DNA from: Clostridiales bacterium UBA1740
GTDB lineage: Bacteria > Bacillota > Clostridia > Oscillospirales > CAG-272
Direction of reading: 5' to 3'
DNA: 9,419 nt
Assembly: GCA_002315715.1 (NCBI GenBank)
Contig: DCHY01000019.1
Location: forward strand, 82,099 to 91,517
Both the position numbers and the translations under genes were made by a program. The notes below the pieces were generated by a model. It was not told the origin of the DNA, made no database searches, and worked only from the letters and a program-made list of their open reading frames with translations. Of this stretch, positions 1 through 7,238 are shown in pieces (the first letter of the stretch is position 1; each line of letters begins with the position of its first letter).

Positions 1-3000
1 GAAGAGATAATAGTGACCGGCTTCGGTATAAGCCGAATCGTTGGCGCGCGCTACCGCGTCCGTCGCGGGATTAAAATCAAATACCGACCGAAAATCCGTG
101 CCGTAAAGCACGTTGCCCGCGCTGTCGCAACGAACGATGTACTTCTCGGCGGCTTTAAGATGGTCTTGGTCATACGCATTCGCGCTTTTGAAGAGGTTGG
201 CTCTCGCGGTGTTACCGTCTGCCGTGGTTTCATATACCAGCATTTTTTCGCCCTTATAGGCGGACAGTTTTTCACCGTTGGCGATGGAAGAAAATCCTTG
301 GAAGGTTTCGTCCGTCTGCTTTACGAGCGGCGTTCCCGCCTTCGTGGGTTCACCGATAATGGGTCCCAGCGGATTGAAGGTCACGTAATAAGTCAAAAGA
401 CGGCTGCCGTCCATGAGGATGTTGCCGTTCGGCAACACAACGAGAAGCGTATAGGTGCCGGCACTTTTCGTATCAAGCGCCATCGCTTGCTCTTTCGCAC
501 TTGCAAAAACGCCGGTGTACGTTTTTACCACGTTGCCGTCTTTGCAAAGAATCAAGGTGGCGTCCGCAAAGGTTTGGTTTATCAAAGCGCGGATTTCGTT
601 GCGCGTTTCGTCGTCGGTTTGCGTATCGGTGGGAATGCGGTAGATTTCCATATCGAGAAAAGCAAACCAAGGATTCCAAACTTCGGTGTCTTTGAAAGCA
701 ATATGACAAACCGAGAGGGAATACTCGTTTTCGGTCACTTTCGTTCCGTACAGTTTCGCGTATTCGTAAACGGCGTCGCCCGACTGATACGTCTTCGTTT
801 CCGCCGTATCCACGTACATGTCTCTTGCGGTTTGAGATCCGTCGTTGTTGTAGTAAGAATTGAAGTAGATAAAACCGAAGGGCTGATACGATGTGTCCTC
901 GGTGCCTCCGGCAGCGCTCGCTTTCACGTCACGGGGGGTAATCGTAACGGTATATGCGAAGTTGTATTCCGACTCCGCCGTCACGTAGTAGTTGACGTCC
1001 GAAGAGGAAAATGCCAGCGTATAGGTGTATTCACCGACGTCGATACCGGGATTTTCGACCGGCGTCTTGGAAGACACGTATTTCGGGGCGTAAAGAACGA
1101 TGCTCTTCTTTTTGGGGTCCGTTTCGTTGACGGTTACCTTCACCATGTCCCCGTGGCTTTTGCCGTCGTAAATAACGGAAATGGGGTCGCTGCTCACTAC
1201 CCAGTTGGCAGGCGTGATTTTGATTTCGAGCGGATTGACCGTCAAGGTGAAACCGACCGACAGCGGCTCAAAGTTGGGGCCGGAAACGGTGATTTCAAAC
1301 TTATGAGAGCCGGCGCATTTGGCTTTGGCGAGGCACTCTTGGTCAATTTGCAGCACGCACTTTTCACCGATGGAGGTATCTACGTAGGTCAAAGCGAACG
1401 TCTTTGCGTAATCGGGTGTCAAAGAATAACTGTCAATGCCGGGTTTTGCGTAGTAGTATTTGACGCTGTACGTCAAACCGTCGGGCGTGATGAGTTTGCC
1501 CTCCGCGTCCTTCGTCGCGGTGATGAGCGGCAGACAGTCGGTCACGCCGTCGTAAGTAAAGGCACTGCCGTGCGTGATGGAATAATACTTGGCTTGAATC
1601 TTCAAGCCGTCGATTTTCAGCGTTGCCGACTCGGAATCGGCATATACGAAGCTCGTGCCGTTAAAGTAACTGAAGCGGAAGAAGAAACGGTAACTGCCGG
1701 CATTGATCGCCTCGAAGAGTTCATCGCCTTCGGGCTCGCCGTTTGCGTTCTGTACTCTGGCAATCGTCAGATAATTGGCGCTGACCCAATTCGGCAGCGC
1801 TTCGTCAAACCGACAAAGCGTCAAGCGGTTGACGCCCGGTTCGTAGGTCGTGCGAACGTCTTCCACGCCGATGATGGCTTTGGCGTCGTAGGTGCGCTCG
1901 GAAATTGTCAGAACCTGTGTAACGGGCGAGATGGTATCGGGCGCGTCCACGTAATTATCCTTATTGTAAATAAAGCGAAGCGTGCAGGAGTAAACGCCGA
2001 CGCCGTAATTTTGCTTCGGGTTTTTCGCATCGTAGGGAAGACAAAGGACGGAGGGCACACCGGAGATTTCCTCGGTCGAGCCGGGCGCCGTGTAAGAAAG
2101 CACCGCCTGCATGCCGACCGGCAAATACATCTCGTTATAGGAAAGCGCGTAGGTTTCGTCCTCGCTGTATACCGCGCTGACCGATTCAAAGGTGTACTGT
2201 GGCTGATTGAAGGACGCCTTCATCACCCGAAGGTCGGCGGTGATGGGATCGATGTCGTTGTGGTTGCCGTCGGAGGGCGTATTGAAATAGGCGGTGATTC
2301 TGTACGCCTGTTCGTTTCCGTCCCCGTCGACGAGAACGTCGGTGAGAGACTGAAGCTCGACCTCTTCGGTCGCGCTCTTTTGCCAAACGTATTTGGCAAC
2401 GGTGACGTTTTTGTTCAAGCCGAAGACTTTCAAGGCGTGGGAGGTGCCGTCGTAAGTCACGGCGGTGGATTCGTCAAGGAAACCGATGTGCAATTCATTG
2501 ACGTTGACGTAATTGACTTTCATAATGCGCAAACGCGCGGTCTTTTGGTCAACGATCAAAAGGTTCGGGTTGTCGCTCTCAAATTTACAAACGACGACGT
2601 ATCCTTCCTCGTTGACGTCGGTACGGGTGCCGAACGGCGTCTTGCCGTCCTTTTCGTAATAGCCGACGCTGATGCCTTCCGGCAATTGCACGTTTCCGAT
2701 GTCGATACGGTGGGGCTTTCCGTCGTAATCGACCGTCACGTCCTCAAATTGGATTGCCCTGAGCACGTCCTGCGAAATGGGTTTCGGGGAAATGACGAAC
2801 TTGCACTCGTAGGAATACTGCGCATTGGTATAGTTCAGCGCGTCGCCGGAAAACTCGGCGCGGACGGTGTAGGTGCCGGCGTCAATCGCGGTGGAGCCGG
2901 GGACGAACGCCGAGGCGGTATTGCTCTTGATGGTCAACTTCGGCTCGCCGAGTTCGGCGGGGTAGGTGCCGACGATGGAAACTCCGTGCGGCGCTCCGTC

Positions 3001-3666
3001 GTACACGAAAGAGGACTTGGCGCTTCCGTCTTCTTCGGTGCCGTAATCGGCAACGAGTCTGAAGGAGTCAAAATCGTAAGTATCTTGCAAAATCGTCACC
3101 TGACCGTGAAGAATCAAGGTGTCGTAGCCGTCCGCCTTTATCGTAGCGGTCACGGGATAGGTACCGTGATTGACAAAGGTGTTGCCGTCGGGATACAGAA
3201 TCGTTGCGCCCTCCGGAACATCGCCCTGCACCGTCACGGAGTGAGGCAAACCGTCGTAGGTGAAAACGGCGTTTTCGGGAAGATACGGTGCCACCGTATC
3301 GCTTTTCTCGTCGTCCGTCACCTGCTTTAACGTCACGGTGACGGTGAAGTTGACCGTCTTGTTTTCGTAGGTCACACTCAGCGTGTGCTTACCGGGACTC
3401 TTCAGTTGGAGTTTGTCGTATTCGCTCAACATATCCTCGGTCAAAGGGACGTATTCGGTCGTTCCGTCCGAATAGGTCAAAAGGAGCGTGAAATCGTCAT
3501 AGTCAAACTTGCCGATTTCGTACGTCGCGTCTTCCTTTGCGCAAAGCGGCTCCACGCTGTCGAGGGATATGATATTTTCACAGGCGGTGAAAGCAAACAG
3601 CATCGCCAAAGCGAAAAATGCCGTCACCGTCCAAAGAAATACTCTCTGTCTTTTCATGTTTTTCAT
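1..3666 (-). CDS. Giant repeat-containing surface lipoprotein with Big_3-like and MBG/YDG-like modules (3' end outside window)
   Basis: I translated the minus strand from the ATG at 3666; it stays open for 1222 codons to the window edge, so the C-terminus is missing. Residues 1-29 form a lipoprotein signal peptide: basic MKNMKRQR start, hydrophobic stretch, and an FTAC lipobox with the lipidated Cys at 29. Residues about 36-112 resemble bacterial Ig-like group 3 (LTYSDGTTEYV, then PGKHTLSVTY and FTVTV). After that come beta-rich modules with the MBG/YDG signature 'YDG..H..V': tyrosines at 137, 222, 314, 405, 705 and 833, plus a degenerate YDA at 593, with GTYPV or GTYTV motifs at module ends. 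Early spacing is 85-92 residues. The last 200 or so residues look different and lack the signature. The expected location is the outer face of the membrane, with an adhesive or structural role by inference; no catalytic motif is seen. AAAGGAAGG at 3681-3689 lies 14 nt before the ATG, a little far, but there is no closer start; an internal ATG at 3657 is further away. Family assignment is by pattern, not search. Confidence 0.88.
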   Translation of the reverse strand, partial: MKNMKRQRVFLWTVTAFFALAMLFAFTACENIISLDSVEPLCAKEDATYEIGKFDYDDFTLLLTYSDGTTEYVPLTEDMLSEYDKLQLKSPGKHTLSVTYENKTVNFTVTVTLKQVTDDEKSDTVAPYLPENAVFTYDGLPHSVTVQGDVPEGATILYPDGNTFVNHGTYPVTATIKADGYDTLILHGQVTILQDTYDFDSFRLVADYGTEEDGSAKSSFVYDGAPHGVSIVGTYPAELGEPKLTIKSNTASAFVPGSTAIDAGTYTVRAEFSGDALNYTNAQYSYECKFVISPKPISQDVLRAIQFEDVTVDYDGKPHRIDIGNVQLPEGISVGYYEKDGKTPFGTRTDVNEEGYVVVCKFESDNPNLLIVDQKTARLRIMKVNYVNVNELHIGFLDESTAVTYDGTSHALKVFGLNKNVTVAKYVWQKSATEEVELQSLTDVLVDGDGNEQAYRITAYFNTPSDGNHNDIDPITADLRVMKASFNQPQYTFESVSAVYSEDETYALSYNEMYLPVGMQAVLSYTAPGSTEEISGVPSVLCLPYDAKNPKQNYGVGVYSCTLRFIYNKDNYVDAPDTISPVTQVLTISERTYDAKAIIGVEDVRTTYEPGVNRLTLCRFDEALPNWVSANYLTIARVQNANGEPEGDELFEAINAGSYRFFFRFSYFNGTSFVYADSESATLKIDGLKIQAKYYSITHGSAFTYDGVTDCLPLITATKDAEGKLITPDGLTYSVKYYYAKPGIDSYSLTPDYAKTFALTYVDTSIGEKCVLQIDQECLAKAKCAGSHKFEITVSGPNFEPLSVGFTLTVNPLEIKITPANWVVSSDPISVIYDGKSHGDMVKVTVNETDPKKKSIVLYAPKYVSSKTPVENPGIDVGEYTYTLAFSSSDVNYYVTAESEYNFAYTVTITPRDVKASAAGGTEDTSYQPFGFIYFNSYYNNDGSQTARDMYVDTAETKTYQSGDAVYEYAKLYGTKVTENEYSLSVCHIAFKDTEVWNPWFAFLDMEIYRIPTDTQTDDETRNEIRALINQTFADATLILCKDGNVVKTYTGVFASAKEQAMALDTKSAGTYTLLVVLPNGNILMDGSRLLTYYVTFNPLGPIIGEPTKAGTPLVKQTDETFQGFSSIANGEKLSAYKGEKMLVYETTADGNTARANLFKSANAYDQDHLKAAEKYIVRCDSAGNVLYGTDFRSVFDFNPATDAVARANDSAYTEAGHYYLF

Positions 3667-3745
3667 GCGGTCTTTTTGAACCTTCCTTTCGGATATTGTT
3701 AGCCGCCGGCAAGCGCCAATACGGCATGATTCATCTTACGCATTC

Positions 3746-3780
3746 ATTATAAATAGATAAGATAGACAAGATAGTGACAA
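3746..3780 (-). promoter_or_regulatory. Putative promoter region of the lipoprotein gene, with tandem 9-bp repeats
   Basis: On the minus strand a perfect TATAAT lies at 3751-3746, about 80 nt before the ATG at 3666. No good -35 box sits at the normal 16-18 nt spacing; the closest TTG-containing hexamers are too near (CTTGTC, 3770-3765) or too far (TTGTCA, 3780-3775). The same stretch holds short tandem repeats on the plus strand: ATAAGATAG, then ACAAGATAG, then an imperfect copy ending in AAATAG. A -10 box with a poor -35 overlapped by repeats would suit a regulator-dependent promoter, but that is inference. Confidence 0.45.
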
Positions 3781-4026
3781 ATAGAAAAAATCCTTAAAAA
3801 TTAAAAGCAATTAATTAAAGAAAACAAAAAAACTGAATCTTGTTGTAATAGCGATTCTGTTTTTGGACCGTTTCGCTTGTGGTGATAAAAATCATCTTGC
3901 CTGCGGAATAATATAATCAGTGTCATTGCTTCTTTATTTTCGAAAAACTCATTTATCTGAAAAATTCTCAAAAAAGCAACTAATTATTTTTATCAAAAAT
4001 TTATTGGAAATTTGTAAGAGAAAGTG

Positions 4027-4055
4027 TTTACAAAAAGAAAATGGTCGAGTATAAT
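4027..4055 (+). promoter_or_regulatory. Sigma-A-type promoter of the TetR operon
   Basis: TTTACA at 4027-4032 and a perfect TATAAT at 4050-4055 are separated by exactly 17 nt. Transcription would begin near 4062, giving an untranslated leader of roughly 210 nt before the ATG at 4273. That is unusually long for a TetR gene and leaves room for control in the leader. Confidence 0.7.
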
Positions 4056-4132
4056 AATGGTACAAACTTCAGACGAATCTCGTTCGGAACACATAACTCT
4101 GCATTTCATCCGACACAGCAGTCAGGGGACGG

Positions 4133-4147
4133 TATTGCATAGCAATA
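4133..4147. promoter_or_regulatory. 15-bp perfect dyad, candidate TetR-family operator or leader hairpin
   Basis: TATTGC (4133-4138), a 3-base centre ATA, and GCAATA (4142-4147) form a perfect inverted repeat about 70 nt downstream of the inferred transcription start. TetR-family regulators commonly bind palindromes of about this size near their own promoters, so autoregulation is plausible. In RNA it could also form a small 6-bp hairpin with a tight 3-nt loop. I saw no second copy in the window. Confidence 0.35.
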
Positions 4148-4239
4148 GACATTAAACAGAGGCGCCTAATTGTATTATCAACCGAGGTCTTCTCTGCTTT
4201 CGATGTTTTCCTAAACAAATATATCACTTTTCCAAGCAA

Positions 4240-4250
4240 TCAACAGTTGA
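4240..4250. promoter_or_regulatory. 11-bp palindrome just before the TetR-1 ribosome binding site
   Basis: TCAAC, a central A, and GTTGA form a perfect short dyad ending 10 nt before the AAGGA at 4261-4265. Its place next to the ribosome binding site suggests a possible operator or translational element, but an 11-bp palindrome in an AT-rich leader can occur by chance. Confidence 0.22.
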
Positions 4251-4272
4251 ACAACGGCGAAAGGAACAAAAA

Positions 4273-4884
4273 ATGGGCAAACACGTTGACCACAAACTAT
4301 ACCGCGAATCGCTCATAAACGGAGCCGTGAAAGCCGGCGCCAAATACGACCTCGGCGGTATTACGAATCAGACCATTGCCGAAATGAGCGGTCAGTCCGA
4401 GCCTTATATTTACCGTTACTTCTTTGACCGAGACGATTTGATTCGAAAAGCATTTTTCAGTTGTGATGAAAATTTCTTTTCCGAGCTGACGAAGAACCTT
4501 CCGATCTTAAGTGACAAATCTCTTCCCCCGAGACTTCGCTTTCACAAGTACATGAATGTATCCTGGGACTACATGGTACAGGATTTTGATTATTGCAAGT
4601 TCTACATCCGTTATTACTACTCCAACGCCAACACCGAAGAGTTCCGCGAGGAACACCGGGCGATAGGACAAAAATTTTTCTCAAAAATTTCCAATTACTT
4701 TGATCCCCTGATTAACACAGACGTCGTGATGCACCATCTCTTCTCCATCGTGATTTGGAATGTGATGGACATCGCGGTCGGTATCACGAAGGATTCCGAA
4801 AAGAACAGAACCGAGTTGTTTGACCAAATATTACGTTACATTCTTCAGTACATCCCGAAGAATAGACAAGGATGGTACCTATGA
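4273..4884 (+). CDS. TetR/AcrR-family transcriptional regulator (first of a tandem pair)
   Basis: A 203-residue protein of normal size for the TetR family. The N-terminal helix-turn-helix is clear: TNQTIAEMSGQSEPYIYRYF at about residues 32-51, followed by FDRDDLIRKAFF, the usual link to helix 4. The remaining C-terminal part would be the helical ligand-sensing and dimerisation domain; it has no recognisable subfamily signature and the ligand is unknown. The start is set by AAGGA at 4261-4265, 7 nt before the ATG. The gene is first in a two-gene unit; its TGA overlaps the next ATG, so the two proteins are probably made together. Expected role: cytoplasmic DNA-binding repressor, most likely autoregulated. 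No transporter or enzyme follows in the same operon, so the target cannot be read from context beyond the divergent lipoprotein gene. Confidence 0.9.
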   Translation: MGKHVDHKLYRESLINGAVKAGAKYDLGGITNQTIAEMSGQSEPYIYRYFFDRDDLIRKAFFSCDENFFSELTKNLPILSDKSLPPRLRFHKYMNVSWDYMVQDFDYCKFYIRYYYSNANTEEFREEHRAIGQKFFSKISNYFDPLINTDVVMHHLFSIVIWNVMDIAVGITKDSEKNRTELFDQILRYILQYIPKNRQGWYL

Positions 4885-5438
4885 AAAGAACAGCCGACCA
4901 CGCCGCTCTGCGGCAAAAACTTCTGGATGCAGCGGTCGAGGTCATTGCCGACTGCGGCATCGAAGGTTGCACATCCAAGAAGATAGCCGCCAAGAGCGAA
5001 CTCAACGAAGCTTATATTTTTCGTTACTTTTTCGACATGAAAGACCTAAAAAAATCAGCGTTTTTCCGTGAAGAAGAATATATTTTGGCGACACTTCGTG
5101 ATGCGTGTGACAAGTACAAAAACGAACTGAATCCCGACGAAGTCAAAAAAGCAGTTTTCTCCGATTTATGGGAAATACTCCTCAAAAACAAATTGAAGAC
5201 GTTGTTCATTCTTCGCTACTTCTTGTCGACGGAATGCCGCGACGATGTGCTTGACACGCACCTCGACAACGTTATCCGCTACTTTCTAAAGGACGAGGAA
5301 TACAGCGCGGCAGAGAAAAAAGCCAGAATCGAAAGTGCTGCCTTTTTAACTGTTTGTCAGTATGCCGCTTTGATTCACCGCGGTCTTCTTGAAAACGACG
5401 CGTCACTCAAGAACAAAGCAATCCATCAAATCATCTGA
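4881..5438 (+). CDS. TetR/AcrR-family transcriptional regulator (second of a tandem pair)
   Basis: A 185-residue TetR-like protein. Helix-turn-helix: TSKKIAAKSELNEAYIFRYF, then FDMKDLKKSAFF, strongly reminiscent of the upstream regulator (shared YI-Y/F-RYFFD, DL and K-AFF), so the pair probably arose by duplication. I place the start at the ATG of the ATGA overlap (4881-4884) because AAGGA at 4868-4872 lies 8 nt before it; an in-frame ATG at 4872 would add three residues but overlaps that site. The C-terminal half is helical with no known ligand motif. Coupled translation gives near-equal amounts of both proteins and makes a heterodimer possible, which is inference. A strong terminator follows about 44 nt after the stop. 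Confidence 0.9.
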   Translation: MKRTADHAALRQKLLDAAVEVIADCGIEGCTSKKIAAKSELNEAYIFRYFFDMKDLKKSAFFREEEYILATLRDACDKYKNELNPDEVKKAVFSDLWEILLKNKLKTLFILRYFLSTECRDDVLDTHLDNVIRYFLKDEEYSAAEKKARIESAAFLTVCQYAALIHRGLLENDASLKNKAIHQII

Positions 5439-5481
5439 AATCGAAATATGTTCTATACGAGATTCATGCGAGTCTTGATTG

Positions 5482-5524
5482 AAAGATCTGTTATCGACGA
5501 ATAGCAGATCTTTTTTCTTTTTCC
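5482..5524 (+). terminator. Rho-independent terminator of the TetR operon
   Basis: AAAGATCTGTTAT (5482-5494) pairs with ATAGCAGATCTTT (5501-5513), a 13-bp stem with one G-U pair and a CGACGA loop. A T-rich tract (TTTTTT from 5511, then CTTTTTCC) follows, as expected for intrinsic termination on the plus strand. Confidence 0.85.
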
Positions 5525-5710
5525 TTTCTTCTTTTCCGCTATGCATAATGAATTTCTTCCGCATCGTTCTTTCCCTGTATAATAAATGTCCGATACACAA
5601 TTGTTTTGCATAGTATATGTTTTAGCACACGCTTTTTGAAAAAGCGAAGAAAACACTACGTCTTTTATCTGTTTTTCACTTCTCCGGATATGAAATTTTG
5701 CAAAAACCCC

Positions 5711-5739
5711 TTGACCGCACGGGCGGAAACTGCTATATT
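5711..5739 (+). promoter_or_regulatory. Extended -10 promoter of the 450-residue protein gene
   Basis: TTGACC (5711-5716) and TATATT (5734-5739) are 17 nt apart, and TGC directly before the -10 box makes an extended -10. Transcription should start near 5746, giving a leader of about 30 nt with AAGGAGG at 5763-5769, 5 nt from the ATG. All parts are close to consensus, suggesting robust constitutive expression. Confidence 0.82.
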
Positions 5740-5774
5740 GTAAATATCCTAACCGACATCACAAGGAGGCATCT

Positions 5775-7127
5775 ATGCCGCATCTTTCAAACAACGTCAA
5801 ATATTACATTGCCAAGACCGGCCCCGTCATGGAGACCGTCTCGAAATCCGGCTTGATTCACAAAGCCAACACCACCTACGGCAATCTGCGCGAACTCGAG
5901 CAGCTCGGGCAAACCGACTCCCCCGCGTATGAAAAGGCGCTCGGCGAATTTCTCGCCGCTCACTACGCTCTGCCGATGGCGGAGGACGAATCCGACGTCG
6001 AACTCGACAAGCCGTTTGACAAAGCCGTAAACGTCCTGCACCTGGATGCCGACGAAGTCGGCAATCTCTATCAAGAGATGAAAGATCTCGGTTTTGACCC
6101 CGAAAAATACAATCCTGAAAAGCAAAAAAAGCAAGAGGCGCCCGTCGTCGAAGACGATGCCCCCATCCTCAAGCCGAAGCAGATGGCACAAACGCCCGAA
6201 TATGAAGAAAAGAACGAAGACGCGCCCGTTCCCGTGGAAGAAAAGGAAGAAAAACTCCCCGAAGGCGAAACGATTTTCATTCCCGACGAAATCCGCGGCG
6301 TAAACCACGAAGAGCCGAAGAAGGACGAGCCCGTGGAGGTCCAAGACGGACCGCAAATCGACAACCGTCCGCAAATCAACAACGAGCCGGAAGAAATGCC
6401 CGAAAAGGACGAGGCGCCCCTTGAAAATCAGCCGGCAGCCGCGCCGCGCGTGGACGACGGACGCGTAAAAATCGAGGAAATCCCCGAGTATCCCGTACCG
6501 GAAGTCGTCGAACGCCGCACCGCCATCGGCAAGTATATGGCGTTTATCAGCAACAAGTTTGCCGGCATCTACAGCATGTCGTTCTTGAATTTCGCCACCT
6601 CGTTTGCCAGAGATTTGAAGACGCAAACCAAAACCGCCGAGCGCTTGGCAGATGCGGACAGAAAAACGCGTACCGTCGGTTGTGATCCTATTCTTGACAA
6701 CAATTTTACAAGACTCGGCATGCACGAAAGCAAGTGCCTTCGCGGTATGCTGCCGCTGCTTCGCCAAAACGTGAAAGATATGTCTTTCTTTGCCCATCCC
6801 ATCGACAAGATTCGCGGTCTTTGGGCGATTCACTCGATGAAGAAACGCGCCATGGAGGCGGATCTCGCCGTCACGCCCGAGGACTTGCAGAAAGACCAAA
6901 ATAACGCCGAGAGATTTTTCAATCTCGACCCCCACGATTTCGGCGTCAAGGAAGCCTACAAGAACCCCGAAAACGTACAGCGTGAAGTCCTCGCCGAACA
7001 GGCGACCCTCATCCGCGGACTCGGCAAAATCTTCGGGCGTGAGAAAGCACCGAAAATCGACAACGAGGTCAAAGAAAACGACGCGCCTATCAAAGATTTG
7101 AACGTCACCCCGCAGCCGAAAAAATAA
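5775..7127 (+). CDS. Uncharacterised 450-residue protein with acidic proline-rich central linker
   Basis: I do not recognise this protein. It has no signal peptide, clear membrane span or catalytic motif. Three parts are visible. Residues 1-110 are a mixed, probably helical region (KYYIAKTGPVMETVSKSG; later HLDADEVGNLYQEMKDLGFD). Residues about 111-245 are low-complexity, rich in E, D, P and K, and surely disordered, with a recurring E/D-A-P motif at 121, 128, 149 and 213 and once more near the C-terminus at 436, plus a small repeat, PQIDN-RPQINN. Residues 246-425 are a second helical, more basic domain beginning RRTAIGKYMAFISNKFAGIY; residues 250-278 could be an amphipathic helix, and cysteines occur only at 303 and 321. 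The layout suggests a cytoplasmic scaffold or adaptor with two folded ends on a flexible tether. The consensus promoter and AAGGAGG site show that this strand is the real gene. It is monocistronic and followed by terminators. Confidence 0.85.
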   Translation: MPHLSNNVKYYIAKTGPVMETVSKSGLIHKANTTYGNLRELEQLGQTDSPAYEKALGEFLAAHYALPMAEDESDVELDKPFDKAVNVLHLDADEVGNLYQEMKDLGFDPEKYNPEKQKKQEAPVVEDDAPILKPKQMAQTPEYEEKNEDAPVPVEEKEEKLPEGETIFIPDEIRGVNHEEPKKDEPVEVQDGPQIDNRPQINNEPEEMPEKDEAPLENQPAAAPRVDDGRVKIEEIPEYPVPEVVERRTAIGKYMAFISNKFAGIYSMSFLNFATSFARDLKTQTKTAERLADADRKTRTVGCDPILDNNFTRLGMHESKCLRGMLPLLRQNVKDMSFFAHPIDKIRGLWAIHSMKKRAMEADLAVTPEDLQKDQNNAERFFNLDPHDFGVKEAYKNPENVQREVLAEQATLIRGLGKIFGREKAPKIDNEVKENDAPIKDLNVTPQPKK

Positions 7128-7140
7128 AAATCTCCTCCGC

Positions 7141-7166
7141 AAAACGGTGAAACCGTCCGTTTTTGT
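7141..7166 (+). terminator. Likely weak terminator after the 450-residue protein gene
   Basis: AAAACGG (7141-7147) pairs with CCGTTTT (7157-7163) around a 9-nt loop, with T residues at the end. An alternative shorter stem ACGGT-GAA-ACCGT competes with it. The stronger hairpin at 7206-7235 probably acts as backup. Confidence 0.45.
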
Positions 7167-7205
7167 AAATAGTTATTAGCAATTTCACGAAAAATCCTAA
7201 AAGTT

Positions 7206-7235
7206 AAGCCCTTGGCGAGGTGCCAAGGGCTTTTT
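7206..7235. terminator. Strong hairpin terminator between converging genes
   Basis: AAGCCCTTGGC (7206-7216) and GCCAAGGGCTT (7222-7232) form a perfect 11-bp stem with a 5-nt loop. On the plus strand it runs into TTTTT, serving the 450-residue protein gene. On the minus strand it starts 7 nt after the ATPase stop but has a poorer T-tract (TTAACTTTTA). It is almost identical to the hairpin at 8609-8639. Confidence 0.85.
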
Positions 7236-7238
7236 GAA

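Larger units (their letters stand above)
3667..4272. other. AT-rich divergent intergenic region
   Basis: These 606 bases separate the leftward lipoprotein gene from the rightward TetR operon. I see no reading frame with a ribosome binding site and no structural RNA I recognise. About 3780-4020 is very AT-rich, unlike the GC-richer lipoprotein gene. The stretch contains the lipoprotein -10 box and its repeats, a strong rightward promoter at 4027-4055, and a leader of about 210 nt with two short dyads. An isolated TATAAT on the plus strand at 3912-3917 lacks a usable -35 box. Confidence 0.8.
5439..5774. other. Intergenic region between the TetR operon and the 450-residue protein gene
   Basis: These 336 bases contain the TetR terminator at the left and the promoter and ribosome binding site of the next gene at the right. 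Between them is AT-rich sequence with no supported gene. A TATAAT at 5578-5583 has only a weak -35 candidate. An 8-bp inverted repeat at 5630-5646 (CGCTTTTT/AAAAAGCG) has a one-base centre and no T-tract, so I do not call it a terminator. Confidence 0.75.

Noticed and set aside
13..3330. 1105-codon plus-strand open frame
   Set aside because: It is in register opposite the lipoprotein gene, has Arg/Val/Gly/Phe-rich composition typical of an antisense shadow and no recognisable domain, while the minus strand has a signal peptide, lipobox, ribosome binding site and known domain motifs.
3385..3702. 105-codon plus-strand frame
   Set aside because: It lies opposite the lipoprotein 5' end and leader, with no domain resemblance.
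3897..3917. TTGCCT and TATAAT on the plus strand as a second promoter
   Set aside because: The boxes are only 9 nt apart, and no other -35 candidate fits the usual spacing.
4872..4880. Upstream ATG for the second TetR gene
   Set aside because: It overlaps the AAGGA ribosome binding site; the ATG at 4881 in the ATGA overlap has correct spacing.
5630..5646. CGCTTTTT/AAAAAGCG hairpin
   Set aside because: The dyad has a one-base centre and no T-tract follows on either strand, so terminator function is unlikely.
5403..5656. Two minus-strand frames of 65-67 codons after the TetR operon
   Set aside because: They run through the terminator hairpin, are Lys/Arg-rich translations of AT-rich intergenic DNA and have no ribosome binding site.
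5787..7142. 451-codon minus-strand open frame
   Set aside because: It is a shadow of the plus-strand gene at 5775-7127, which has a near-consensus promoter and AAGGAGG site; the antisense product is Phe/Arg/Val-rich low-complexity sequence.
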